A stretch of DNA of 64,000 bases from Caldilinea sp. CFX5 (lineage in GTDB: Bacteria; Chloroflexota; Anaerolineae; Caldilineales; Caldilineaceae). Positions 34,793 through 43,751 of this stretch are shown here, one piece after another. The notes below the pieces were generated by a model. It ran no database searches. It worked only from the letters and a program-made list of their open reading frames with translations, and was not told the origin of the DNA. The stretch is from positions 1-64,000 of the forward strand of contig QWII01000024.1 of the NCBI GenBank assembly GCA_021405325.1, in the 5' to 3' direction. A program made the translations under genes and the position numbers. Within the stretch, counting starts at the first letter, position 1. Each line of letters begins with the position of its first letter.

Positions 34793-37168
34793 ATGACCAA
34801 TGATCTAACCCTCTTTTACACCCAGCCGGCTGAGCAGTGGTACGATGCCTTGCCGGTCGGCAATGGTCGCCTGGGGGGCATGGTTTATGGCGAGGCGTGC
34901 GCCGAGCGCATCTATCTCAGCGATTCGACCTTTTGGTCAGGTGAACCGTCCCTGGCGAATAACAACCCGGAAGGCCCGGCGCTGGTGGAAGAGGTGCGCC
35001 ATCTCCTCTTGGCCGGTGACCTGGCCGTGGCGAATACGCTCTGTGAACAGATCGAGGGGCGCAAGCTCAACTATGGCACCAACTTGCCCTTTGGCAACTT
35101 ACGCCTCTTTATGGCTCACGGCGACGAGGGTCTGCGCAAGTACCGGCGCACCCTGGATCTTGACACTGCCATCGCCAGCGTCGGTTATACCATCGCCGGG
35201 CGCTGCTACCGGCGGGAAGTCTTCGCCAGCCATCCCGACGGGGTGCTGGTGGTGCGGATCACCTGCAATCGGCCGGGCAGCGTCGGGGTGCGGGTAGGTC
35301 TCGATGGCGACGAGCAACCCTTTCACACCTACCTGGAAAATAAGGGGACGGTATGCATGGAGGTGCTGGCGCGTGAACATTTTCACAGTGACGGCAAGTG
35401 TGGCGTTGATGGCCACGCGCGCTTAGCTGTCCATGCTGAAGGCGGTCAGGTACAGACGCACGGCGCCCAGATCCTCGTGGAAGGCAGTGACGCGGTGACA
35501 CTTTTTCTCGCCTTCGCGAGCACCTTTGGGCAGCCTGAACCGGCGGCCATCTGTCGCGCCCGGATCGAGGCCGTCGCCGCTAAACCGTATGAAGCGGTTA
35601 AAGCAGACCACGTTGCCGATCACCAAGCCCTCTTTCGCCGGACAACGCTTGATCTTGGCCCGGCGCCCCACCCCGACCGGCCCATTGATGAACGGTTGGC
35701 CGCGGTGCAACAGGGGAAGGATGATCCGGCGCTTGCTGCCTTGCTCTTCCACTTTGGGCGCTATCTACTCATCGGCAGTTCACGGCCTGACTCACCGCTG
35801 CCCGCCCACCTGCTTGGCGTCTGGAATGACAATGTGGCCTGTCGTATTGGATGGACTTGTGACTATCACCTGGACATTAATACCCAGATGAACTACTGGA
35901 TCGCCGAGTTAACAAATCTGAGTGAGTGCCACGCACCGCTGCTGCGCTGGATCGAGCAGTGCATCGTCCCTTCCGGTCGCCATACCGCGCGCACGCTCTA
36001 TGGCTTGCCCGGCTGGGTGGCGCATATTTTCTCCAATGCTTGGGGCTTCACCGCGCCCGGCTGGAGCATCTGGTGGGGCATGCATCCGACGGGCGGCGTC
36101 TGGCTGGCGACCCATCTCTGGGATCATTACCAATTTACCGGTGATCGCACCTTTCTGGCGCGCCATGCCTACCCCGTGCTCAAGGAAGCCGCCGAATTTT
36201 TCCTGACCTACCTGGTGGCTGATCCTAACACCGGCTGGCTCCTGAGCGGCCCGGCCAACTCGCCGGAAAACCCTTTTCTGCATCAGGGCAAGGCCTACCC
36301 CGTCTCGCTTGGCCCTACCGTTGACCGCATCCTGATCCACGAGTTGTTTACGGCCTGTATGGCGGCAAGCACACTATTGGGCGTTGATCCTGTGCTGCGC
36401 AGCCAGTTGGCCGCGGCGCGCGCCAAGTTACCACCCTTCCAGCTCGGCAAACATGGCCAACTTCAGGAGTGGCTGGCGGACTACGACGAAGCCTTGCCCC
36501 ACCACCGCCATACCAGTCACCTGTTGAGCGTTTTTCCCTTTGCCCAGATCACCCCGGAAACGACGCCGGCACTGGCGGCGGCGGTGCAGGTGTCGCTTGC
36601 CCGGCGTGAAGCCCCGCCGGACGGCTTTGAGGAAGGTAGTTGGGGGCGCAATTTGATCATGCTCTATCATGCCCGCCTGGGTGACGCCGAAGCGGCCTAT
36701 GCCAGCCTCAACACCCTCTTTCGCAAGGAAGGCGACCGCAGCCTGATGATGGGGACAAAGCTAGCGCCGCGCAAAGCGTATGAAATGGACTATAACACCG
36801 GCGCCACGGCGGGTATTACCGAGATGTTGTTACAGAGCCATCAAGGGTATCTTCATCTGCTGCCGGCGCTGCCCTCCGCCTGGCCTACGGGTACGGTGAC
36901 CGGACTATGTGGGCGCGGCGGCTTTGTTGTTGACCTAGCGTGGTGTGCCGGTGCGTTGACGCAAGCCCGCATCCGTTCCCGCCTGGGCGGTCCCTGCCGG
37001 TTACGCACTTGTGTTCCCGTGGCCGTCTTCAACCATGGCCAAAGGGTAGTCACGACCCAGGTTGCCCCAGGAATCATTGAGTTTGCCACCGCTGCCGAGG
37101 GTGAGTACCTGGTGCAAGCGGATGGGAGGAATGAAGCTAGCCAGGTGGCGAGGAGTATGACTAGCTAG
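34793..37168 (+). CDS. Glycoside hydrolase family 95 protein (alpha-L-fucosidase-like)
   Basis: A 791-aa enzyme without a signal peptide. The N-terminal GH95 signature is plain (LFYTQPAEQWYDALPVGNGR, LGGMVYG, SDSTFWSGEP). The (alpha/alpha)6 catalytic region shows DINTQMNYW, then LQEWLADYDEALPHHRHTSH, both typical of 1,2-alpha-L-fucosidases and alpha-L-galactosidases. Lack of a secretion signal and its place after a sugar importer indicate intracellular cleavage of imported fucosylated oligosaccharides. AAGGAA lies seven bases before the ATG. Substrate specificity is inferred from the family. Confidence 0.9.
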   Translation: MTNDLTLFYTQPAEQWYDALPVGNGRLGGMVYGEACAERIYLSDSTFWSGEPSLANNNPEGPALVEEVRHLLLAGDLAVANTLCEQIEGRKLNYGTNLPFGNLRLFMAHGDEGLRKYRRTLDLDTAIASVGYTIAGRCYRREVFASHPDGVLVVRITCNRPGSVGVRVGLDGDEQPFHTYLENKGTVCMEVLAREHFHSDGKCGVDGHARLAVHAEGGQVQTHGAQILVEGSDAVTLFLAFASTFGQPEPAAICRARIEAVAAKPYEAVKADHVADHQALFRRTTLDLGPAPHPDRPIDERLAAVQQGKDDPALAALLFHFGRYLLIGSSRPDSPLPAHLLGVWNDNVACRIGWTCDYHLDINTQMNYWIAELTNLSECHAPLLRWIEQCIVPSGRHTARTLYGLPGWVAHIFSNAWGFTAPGWSIWWGMHPTGGVWLATHLWDHYQFTGDRTFLARHAYPVLKEAAEFFLTYLVADPNTGWLLSGPANSPENPFLHQGKAYPVSLGPTVDRILIHELFTACMAASTLLGVDPVLRSQLAAARAKLPPFQLGKHGQLQEWLADYDEALPHHRHTSHLLSVFPFAQITPETTPALAAAVQVSLARREAPPDGFEEGSWGRNLIMLYHARLGDAEAAYASLNTLFRKEGDRSLMMGTKLAPRKAYEMDYNTGATAGITEMLLQSHQGYLHLLPALPSAWPTGTVTGLCGRGGFVVDLAWCAGALTQARIRSRLGGPCRLRTCVPVAVFNHGQRVVTTQVAPGIIEFATAAEGEYLVQADGRNEASQVARSMTS

Positions 37169-37261
37169 GTGGCTAGTTCCCATTCGATCAGGAACGCGGT
37201 ACGATCAATTTATTGCCCCAGTACGCGTTCGGCTACAATGAACTAATAAGGGAGATAGCCA

Positions 37262-39136
37262 ATGTCACAAAGTTATAACGGCAAAGTGCTGCATGTCGAT
37301 CTAAGCGATGGCCGCCAATGGACAGAAGAGCTTAGCGAACTGATCTACCGGCGCCATCTGGGCGGTGGCGCCCTGGCCACCTACTTCATGTTGCGTGATC
37401 TCAAACCCGGCATCGACCCCTTGGGGCCGGAAAACGAATTGATTTTTATGACCAGCGTCATCAACGGCTTGCCCCTCTCCGGCGCCAATCGCTACACCGC
37501 CGCCGGCAAGTCGCCGCTAACCGGCGGCTTTGGCGAAGCGGAAGCGGGCGGCTATTGGGGGCCGGAGTTGAAACGCACCGGCTTTGACGGCATTATCATT
37601 CATGGCCGCGCGGCAGCCCCGGTTTATCTCTTTATTCACAATGGCGTCTGTGAAATTCGGGACGCCAGCAACTATTGGGGCAAACTCGCCGGTGATGTGC
37701 AAGATGCATTGGAAGCGGACTTGGGCGACAATCGCATCTGCGTCCTCCAGACCGGCATCGGCGGCGAGAAGCAGGTGTTGTATGCCGCCATCGTCAACCA
37801 ACTGCGCCATTTCCACGGGCGCGCTGGGTTGGGCGCCGTCATGGGCAGCAAGAATCTCAAGGCCATTGTCACCCGTGGCCGCGAACGGGTAGCGCCGGAA
37901 GATCGCGAGAGCGCCAACGGGGTGATCAAGTGGTTCCGCGAGAATTATGACCAGGAGAGCGACGGCATGCACCTCTACGGCACCTCCGGCGGGATCGTTG
38001 GCCTGGATCGTGACGGCATTTTGCCCACCAACAACTTCCGCAATGGCTCCTTTGCCGAGGCGGCGGCCATTTCCGGCCAGACGATGGCGAATACAATCTT
38101 GGTCAATCGCGGCACCTGTTTCTCCTGTGGCGTGGCCTGTAAGCGCGAAGTGGAAGTGCCGGAACGGGGCGTGACTGCCAAGTATGGCGGCATGGAATAT
38201 GAGATTATCGGCGCCCTCGGTTCGCTCTGTGGCGTAGGCGATCTCAAAGCGGTGGCCGAGGCGTCGCAATGGGTCAACAACTATGTGCTGGACGGCATCT
38301 CTACCGGCGTCGCCATTGCCTTTGCCATGGAATGCTACGAAAATGGCATTATCGGCAAAGAGGACACCGACGGCATCGAACTGACCTGGGGCAATGCCGA
38401 CGCCATGATCGCCATGATCCACAAGATCGCCCACCGCGAAGGCTTTGGCGACATCCTGGCCGATGGCGTCAAGCGCGCCGCCGAGCGCATTGGCCGCGGT
38501 TCGGAACGTTTCGCCCTGCATGTCAAGGGGCAGGAACTGCCCATGCACGAGCCGCGTGGCAAACGTAGCCTCACCCTGGCCTATGCCGTCTCGCCCACGG
38601 GGGCCGATCACATGGAAGCCATTCACGATCCCGCCTTTGAAGGGCTGGGCGTGGTGGACAATGGGCTGAGTGAAGCGGGGATGCTCGACCCGGTAGATCG
38701 CCTGGATATGGGGCCGAAGAAGGTGCAGAACTTCTTCTATGCCCAAGCAATTTGGAGCCTCTACAACAGCGTCGGCATGTGTGACTTTGTCGGCGTTCCG
38801 ATTGGTGCGCTCAAGTTGAAACAACTCTGCGACTATGTCAATGCCGCCACCGGTTGGGATATGAGCTTGTGGGAATTGCTCAAGGTCGGCGAACGGGCCA
38901 ACACCATGTCGCGGCTCTACAACCTGCGCGAAGGCTTCACCGCCGCCGATGACAATTTGCCCCAACGCATGTTCGAGCCGCTACAGAATGGCAAGCTAGA
39001 GGGCAAAGCCATCGACCCGCAAGAATTTGCCCAGGCGCTCAAGCTCTACTATCAGATGGCCGGCTGGGATGACAACGGCGTCCCCACCACCGGGAAACTG
39101 GCCGAGTTGGATCTGTTGTGGGCGAATGGGCATTGA
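37262..39136 (+). CDS. Tungsten-dependent aldehyde:ferredoxin oxidoreductase
   Basis: A 624-aa AOR-family protein, normal length. The N-terminal domain binds the bis-pterin tungsten cofactor (GANRYTAAGKSPLTGGFGEA and later). The 4Fe-4S ligands are Cys286, Cys289, Cys293 and Cys507. It oxidises aldehydes to acids with ferredoxin as acceptor. GGGAGA precedes the ATG. It follows the fucosidase by 93 nt; fucose catabolism yields lactaldehyde, so an aldehyde-removing role beside GH95 is plausible but inferred. Confidence 0.92.
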   Translation: MSQSYNGKVLHVDLSDGRQWTEELSELIYRRHLGGGALATYFMLRDLKPGIDPLGPENELIFMTSVINGLPLSGANRYTAAGKSPLTGGFGEAEAGGYWGPELKRTGFDGIIIHGRAAAPVYLFIHNGVCEIRDASNYWGKLAGDVQDALEADLGDNRICVLQTGIGGEKQVLYAAIVNQLRHFHGRAGLGAVMGSKNLKAIVTRGRERVAPEDRESANGVIKWFRENYDQESDGMHLYGTSGGIVGLDRDGILPTNNFRNGSFAEAAAISGQTMANTILVNRGTCFSCGVACKREVEVPERGVTAKYGGMEYEIIGALGSLCGVGDLKAVAEASQWVNNYVLDGISTGVAIAFAMECYENGIIGKEDTDGIELTWGNADAMIAMIHKIAHREGFGDILADGVKRAAERIGRGSERFALHVKGQELPMHEPRGKRSLTLAYAVSPTGADHMEAIHDPAFEGLGVVDNGLSEAGMLDPVDRLDMGPKKVQNFFYAQAIWSLYNSVGMCDFVGVPIGALKLKQLCDYVNAATGWDMSLWELLKVGERANTMSRLYNLREGFTAADDNLPQRMFEPLQNGKLEGKAIDPQEFAQALKLYYQMAGWDDNGVPTTGKLAELDLLWANGH

Positions 39137-39172
39137 GCTAGTACATGACGGCGTAAATAAACCCATAGTTGC

Positions 39173-39236
39173 CAGTGAGACAGTGAGACAGTGAGACAGT
39201 GAGACAGTGAGACAGTGAGACAGTGAGACAGTGACT
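39173..39236. repeat. Tandem array of 8-bp CAGTGAGA
   Basis: Seven exact CAGTGAGA units run from 39173 to 39228, with a partial eighth (CAGTGACT) to 39236. Just after it, the phrase TTACTGTCCTACTGAC occurs in duplicate (39239-39271). ACTGTC words can pair back to the array, so the RNA could fold. It sits after the AOR stop. Confidence 0.9.
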
Positions 39237-39334
39237 GACTTACTGTCCTACTGACTTACTGTCCTACTGACCGACTGGCTTACTTAGGCCGCTCTGTACT
39301 AGTCGCATTCACCTAATCTGATCGCTTTACGGAG

Positions 39335-39378
39335 AGCGCAGGATGAACACCTTTGTCAGTGTTCATCCTGCGCTTTTT
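39335..39378 (+). terminator. Rho-independent terminator after the aldehyde oxidoreductase
   Basis: A 16-bp perfect stem (39335-39350 with 39359-39374, loop CTTTGTCA) runs into TTTT. It closes the GH95-AOR transcript about 200 bases after the AOR stop, with the CAGTGAGA array in the 3' untranslated region. Confidence 0.9.
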
Positions 39379-39457
39379 AGATTGAGGTAAGCTTCACCGC
39401 AATCGGAGAGTTATGATATACTGATTCATTATACGGTTTCTTGGGAAAGGGTGAGTT

Positions 39458-40639
39458 ATGCAAAAATATTATTCAAAAGAAAGAATAGCTATGCACATCG
39501 AGACCATCGCCGTCCACGCCGGCAAGCCCATTGACCCGACCACCGGCGCCGTCATGCCTCCCATTCACCTTTCTACGACCTTTGAGCGCGCCGCCGATGG
39601 CTCCTATCCCAGCGGCTTTTCCTACATCCGTGCTGACAACCCAACCCGTCGTGCGTTAGAGGAAGCGCTGGTTGCGTTAGAAGGGGGCGTGGCGGCGGCG
39701 ACCTTCGGCTCCGGCATGGCGGCGATCATGGCGGTCTTCCAGTCGTTGCGCACCGGCGACCATGTGATCATTCCCGATGACATTTACTTTGGCACCGGCA
39801 AATTGGTGCGGGAACTCTTCGGGCCGTGGGGGCTGCACCATAGCGCCGTTGATATGACCGATCTGGCCGCCGTGCAAGCCGCTGTGCGCCCGGAAACAAA
39901 ACTGATTTGGACTGAAACGCCCTCCAATCCACTACTCAAGATCACCGATGTGGCGGCAGTGGCGGCCATTGCCCATGCCAACGGCGCGCTCTGCGCCTGC
40001 GACAGTACTTGGCCCACCCCCATGCTCCAACGCACGCTAGAACTGGGGGCCGATCTAGCAATTCATGCCACCACCAAATATTTGGGCGGGCATAGTGATG
40101 TCCTCGGCGGGGCCGTGATTACCAATGCCGAAAGTGATTTTTGGACACGGCTCCTCATGATCCAGCGCACCGGCGGTGCGGTGCCGTCACCCTTTGACTG
40201 CTGGCTGACCCTACGTGGCATCCGCACCTTGCCTTATCGGATGCGCGCCCATTGTGAGAATGCCAAAAAGGTCGCCCACTTCCTGGCCGAACAGCCCAAA
40301 GTCGCCGTGGTGCATTATCCGGGGCTGGCAAGTCATCCCGGTCATGCCGTGGCGGCCAAGCAGATGCGCGATTTTGGCGGGATGCTCTCGTTTCAGGTCA
40401 AGGGCGATAGCATACATAGCGGGCTGGAAAACGCGCTGCGGGTCGCCAATCAAACCAAAATCTTTACCCAAGCAACCAGCCTGGGCGGCGTCGAAAGTTT
40501 GATTGAACACCGCTTTAGTGTGGAGGGGCCAAATACAAAGACGCCGGATAATCTATTGCGCGTCTCAGTGGGGTTGGAGCATCCTGATGATTTGGTTGAG
40601 GATTTAGCGCAGGCGTTGGCAACGGTAGCATTGGCGTAG
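39458..40639 (+). CDS. Cystathionine gamma-synthase/lyase family PLP enzyme
   Basis: A 393-aa Cys/Met metabolism enzyme. The PLP lysine is Lys207 in ATTKYLGGHSD; also present are YIRADNPTRRALE, the PLP-phosphate loop FGSGMAAI and ETPSNPLL. It catalyses gamma-replacement or gamma/beta-elimination on homoserine esters, cystathionine or methionine. ATG 39458 has a GGGTGAG ribosome site, but homologs usually begin at the second ATG (39491, MHIETIAVHAG), so the first 11 residues may be extra. Confidence 0.9.
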   Translation: MQKYYSKERIAMHIETIAVHAGKPIDPTTGAVMPPIHLSTTFERAADGSYPSGFSYIRADNPTRRALEEALVALEGGVAAATFGSGMAAIMAVFQSLRTGDHVIIPDDIYFGTGKLVRELFGPWGLHHSAVDMTDLAAVQAAVRPETKLIWTETPSNPLLKITDVAAVAAIAHANGALCACDSTWPTPMLQRTLELGADLAIHATTKYLGGHSDVLGGAVITNAESDFWTRLLMIQRTGGAVPSPFDCWLTLRGIRTLPYRMRAHCENAKKVAHFLAEQPKVAVVHYPGLASHPGHAVAAKQMRDFGGMLSFQVKGDSIHSGLENALRVANQTKIFTQATSLGGVESLIEHRFSVEGPNTKTPDNLLRVSVGLEHPDDLVEDLAQALATVALA

Positions 40640-40646
40640 ACAATAA

Positions 40647-40971
40647 TCACGCCTCTTCATTTTCACGAACGGCTTGCGCAATTTCGTCACGATGGGTGGC
40701 CACATAAGCCCACGCATTCACTAGATCGGTCGCATTCAATGTTGGAAAATTTTCGAGAAGTTCGCTATCGGTCAACCCTAACCGACGATAGCCCTCCAGC
40801 GCCCACACCGGTATACGTGTACGCCTGATACAAGCATTGCCACCGACGACGCCAGGCGTCTTTTCAATTCCAGGCCAACTATCTGCAAGATCGGCGATCA
40901 AGGTTTGAAGCATTTGCTTTTTCCGGTTTCGGCAACGCCAGTAGCTGTTGTTCTAATTCTTTGACTGTCAT
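40647..40971 (-). pseudogene. DUF433 (VapB45-like) antitoxin with 5' frameshift
   Basis: The frame from 40913 encodes a DUF433 domain (WPGIEKTPGVVGGNACIRRT, RIPVWALEGYRRLGLTDSELL). Upstream, ATG 40971 begins MTVKELEQQLLALPKPEKA, the usual N-terminus of these proteins, in a frame shifted by one base. Removing one A at about 40910-40915 gives the seamless reading PEKAMLQTLIADLADSWPG. DUF433 proteins pair with PIN-like toxins; none is next to it. The gene may be inactive or the shift an assembly error. Confidence 0.65.
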
Positions 40972-41059
40972 GGGGTTTCTTACATTTCTCTCCGGAACCT
41001 TAGTTCAGTATGGATTTAGAGTAGGTGTTAGTGGCAGCCGTAGATTCGTGGAAAAAGAA

Positions 41060-41117
41060 AAATCCAGAAACAGCGTTCCCCCGAAGCGGTAGTTAGCCGC
41101 ACGCTGTTTCTGGATTT
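41060..41117. terminator. Strong 17-bp hairpin, possible minus-strand terminator
   Basis: 41060-41076 pairs perfectly with 41101-41117 around a 24-nt loop. Read on the minus strand, the stem is followed by TTTTTCTTTTTCC, a terminator-like tail. It would end the transcript of the small minus-strand gene 41202-41369 before the DUF433 gene. Confidence 0.6.
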
Positions 41118-41201
41118 GAATCTATTATAACGAAAATGGCGGCGGAATTCTGGACGGCTTTCATACGTTTGCTATACGATTCCCATACGATGTCTATACG
41201 A

Positions 41202-41369
41202 TTATCCCGTCACCCTCTGTTCCGCACGCTCACGGTTCAAAAGTTTGCGATCACGCCCAGGCTCGCCGCTACTCTCATGACCGTTGTGGCTTAGGTAGCG
41301 CACATAGGCAAAATAGCCAAAGATGGTCATAAAGATCAGGCTGAAGCCGCCCATCACGATCACAGCCAT
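41202..41369 (-). CDS. Small single-pass membrane protein (55 aa)
   Basis: A 55-codon frame with one transmembrane helix (about 2-24, MGGFSLIFMTIFGYFAYV) and a polar, charged tail ending RAEQRVTG. It runs against the 5' part of a decayed plus-strand gene. A hairpin with a T-run follows it 85 nt downstream. No family is recognised; small terminal-oxidase or transporter accessory proteins look alike. Confidence 0.45.
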   Translation of the reverse strand: MAVIVMGGFSLIFMTIFGYFAYVRYLSHNGHESSGEPGRDRKLLNRERAEQRVTG

Positions 41370-41880
41370 CAAACAGGACACTTTACGCGCAAAGCAACTC
41401 GACGCGGCGTTAACAACCTACCCTGTTGCGCCCCTGCCGCCGGCCTTTACCGCCCGGATCATGGCGCAGATTGAGGCCACGCCCCAAACGCTCCCACCGG
41501 CAACGCATTCAACATCGCTGCGTCGCTACCTGCGGCTTTATAGTTGGCTCATGTACGGAAAGCGTGAATACCTGTCAGGTTTGCGCAACCTGACAGGTAT
41601 GGCTGGTTGAGACCTCACACTTTCTGTACATGAGCCTTATAGTTTTGAACTGGCGTGTGCAACGATGCTGACGCTGCTGATGATGGTTGGCATTGGCTGA
41701 CCGCTGCTGGCCCACATGGGGCTATTCCCCATGCCCCACACCTCCTTGACCGCACTTTTAGCCCAACCCAGTGCAGTTTGGTACGTCTTGGGTTTGTGTG
41801 GTTTGATTTTACTGGAACTGGTGGTCGCCCTGCTGGCGTGGATGACCTGGATCGAGCAGCCACCGGTGAAGGTGCAATAA
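41323..41880 (+). pseudogene. Decayed two-helix membrane protein gene, interrupted by a MITE
   Basis: Removing the 91-bp element at 41546-41636 and one copy of its 8-bp target repeat joins YLRLYS to FELACATMLTLLMMVGIG in frame. After a TGA at 41698-41700 the same frame continues with PLLAHMGLFP and a second helix (YVLGLCGLILLELVVALLAWM) to TAA at 41880. The soluble N-terminal part is AALTTYPVAPLPPAFTARIM. The insertion brings its own stop (41608-41610), and the downstream TGA is a second lesion. The true start is not clear; 41323 is the first ATG. Function unknown. Confidence 0.7.
41546..41636. mobile_element. 91-bp MITE with 21-bp terminal inverted repeats and 8-bp target duplication
   Basis: The ends 41546-41566 and 41616-41636 are inverted repeats with two mismatches (GGCTCATGTACRGAAAGYGTG). 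TTATAGTT flanks both sides (41538-41545 and 41637-41644). The interior holds an 11-bp palindrome (41571-41581 with 41587-41597). It encodes nothing and must be mobilised by a transposase elsewhere; 8-bp duplications occur with several DDE families. Element plus duplication is 99 bp, so it keeps the reading frame. Confidence 0.85.
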
Positions 41881-42298
41881 GCGCGGCGCCCTTCCCCGAG
41901 GATAATCCGCCCGGCGGCCTGGACGCGCGCGCTCCTCTGCATTCCTCCGGCTAAATTACCGCTGTTTGCCAGAATGGTCAACAACCCTGGCGCTCAGTTA
42001 ACCACCTTCCAATCTCGTTTTCATGCCGGAACGCCGGTTGCGTGGAATCGCATCGACGGCTATACTATAGGAGTCACCCAATGATCTCCCACACGGCATG
42101 AACAAAAGGCGGTAGCCAATCAGCCGCACACGAACTGCGGCTGGTCGCGCCAGCAGCGTCTTCTGGATGAATGGCGTAGAGCCGATCAGGGCGCTGCTAG
42201 GCGCGGTGACGGTCGCCGCCCATTGGCAAGGATTCCTATCGTCCCAGGTACTTGAGCAATCAACTATCAACCGCAAAGGCAAAAAAGGAGCAGTAACC
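41881..42298. other. Gene-free spacer
   Basis: Between the decayed membrane protein gene and the HlyD-type gene no coding frame with a family pattern or ribosome site was found. AAAAAAGGAG at 42281-42290 is the ribosome site of the next gene. Nothing else is recognised. Confidence 0.5.
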
Positions 42299-43660
42299 AT
42301 GAAATTATTCACCCCGCGTCGGTTCACCCAACAGCGCTTCACCCAACAGCTATTCATCCGGCGGCGAACATCGACAACCGTTGCGATCACCCTGATCGCC
42401 TTCCTCCTGACCAGCGCCCTGACGCCCCTTCTGCAATTGACCCCATCCGCCGCTTTGGCCCAAACTGTGCCGGCTGACCATAAAACACCGAGTGGCGTTG
42501 GGCGTATCGATCTACAAAAGAAACATCAGGTGGTGATTCTGGTGGGCGGCATTGTGGAAGAGGTGGCTGTTGAAATTGGCGATGTGGTCAAGAAGGGGCA
42601 GACGCTTGTTAAACTTAATACACAGGAACTGGAATGGGCCGTCCAGCAAGCCGAGATGAATCTGGAAAATGCCCGCCTCTCGCTGGCGAAGCTGAATGAA
42701 ACCGTCGAAGCGACCGATATTGCCCAGGCGGAAGCCAATGTCCTCTCCGCCAAAGAGAACCTGGCGCTTGTCCAGAGCGGCCCCACCAAAGAACAGCTAA
42801 GCGCCGCCGAGAACAGTGCTGCGGCGGCCTGGGCTGCCTATGAAGAACTGCAAGCAGGTCCCACCCAGGAGCAATTGACCCAGGCCAACGCCAGCCTGCG
42901 CCTTGCCGAAATCAACTTAAAGGAAGCGCAACGCGCCTACGACAAGATCGCCTGGATGCCCGAAGCCGGGACTACCCCTGAATCGGCGGCGCTGCAAAAT
43001 GCCACCATTTCCTACGAATCGGCCAAAGCATCGTATGATGAGACGGTGAAGCCGGCGAAAAAATCCAGCTTACAGACGTCGTTGGCCGGCGCCCAAAGCG
43101 CCCAGGATGCGCTGAATGAACTCAAGAAGAAACCCACCCCGGCCGAATTGGCGGGCGCCAAAGCGGCCCTGGCCAGCGCCGAAGCAACCTTAGCCAAACT
43201 CAAGAAGGGTCCCAACCCCAATGATTTGCGCCAGGCCGAAATCGGCGTCGAACAGGCGTTGATTGCCCTGGAACAGGCCCGCTTGAATCTGGAAAATGCC
43301 GTGGTGGTCGCGCCCATCGACGGCACCGTTCTGGCGCTCAACGTTGAATCAGGCTTAAGCATTAGCGGCGGCAGTGTCATTGCCACGCTGGCGGATGTCA
43401 GCAAATTGAAACTGACAGTCAATGTCGAACAGAAGGATATTGGCAAAATTCAGACGGGCCAAGGCGCAACTGTTTCCGTCTACGGCATCACCGATCGCAC
43501 CTTCAACGGCGTTGTCGATCTGATCGTGCCGGTGAGCGACACCAGCACCGGTCTGGTCACCTTCCCCGTGACCCTGAGTCTCACCGACGAATCGCTGGCC
43601 GGCCTGCTCCCCGGCATGACCGCCACCGCTATCTTCACCGAAACCGAAGAAGCGAAGTAA
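42299..43660 (+). CDS. HlyD/RND-type periplasmic adaptor protein
   Basis: About 453 aa, starting at ATG 42299 behind AAGGAG. A membrane anchor (TTVAITLIAFLLTSALTPLLQL region) precedes a lipoyl-like half (VVILVGGIVEEVAVEIGDVV), a long coiled-coil hairpin (about 105-290) with repeated LAKLKKGP/ALVQSGPTKEQLSAAE phrases, the second lipoyl half (VVAPIDGTVLALNVESG) and a beta-barrel (ADVSKLKLTVNVEQKDIGKI). Such adaptors work with MacB-type ABC or RND pumps. No pump gene is adjacent; the exporter at 0.4-3.6 kb is a conceivable partner. Confidence 0.87.
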   Translation: MKLFTPRRFTQQRFTQQLFIRRRTSTTVAITLIAFLLTSALTPLLQLTPSAALAQTVPADHKTPSGVGRIDLQKKHQVVILVGGIVEEVAVEIGDVVKKGQTLVKLNTQELEWAVQQAEMNLENARLSLAKLNETVEATDIAQAEANVLSAKENLALVQSGPTKEQLSAAENSAAAAWAAYEELQAGPTQEQLTQANASLRLAEINLKEAQRAYDKIAWMPEAGTTPESAALQNATISYESAKASYDETVKPAKKSSLQTSLAGAQSAQDALNELKKKPTPAELAGAKAALASAEATLAKLKKGPNPNDLRQAEIGVEQALIALEQARLNLENAVVVAPIDGTVLALNVESGLSISGGSVIATLADVSKLKLTVNVEQKDIGKIQTGQGATVSVYGITDRTFNGVVDLIVPVSDTSTGLVTFPVTLSLTDESLAGLLPGMTATAIFTETEEAK

Positions 43661-43666
43661 CGGTAG

Positions 43667-43713
43667 TAAAAAAAGTTAACACGGATCGGTGTTTCTTCCG
43701 ATCCGTGTTAACT
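43667..43713. terminator. 16-bp hairpin between adaptor and SH3b-PD40 genes
   Basis: 43674-43689 pairs perfectly with 43698-43713 (loop TGTTTCTT). A seven-base A run precedes it at 43667-43674, so on the minus strand it looks like an intrinsic terminator, and on the plus strand a stem without T tail. It closes the adaptor gene. Confidence 0.65.
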
Positions 43714-43751
43714 GGATGTTATATCTCTGATTGAACAGTAGAAAATAACGC

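Noticed and set aside
37517..38965. 482-codon minus-strand frame opposite the aldehyde oxidoreductase gene
   Set aside because: Antisense shadow of a GC-rich gene; the plus-strand product has all family motifs.
39173..39290. Possible CRISPR array
   Set aside because: The unit is 8 bp with no spacers; it is a simple tandem repeat.
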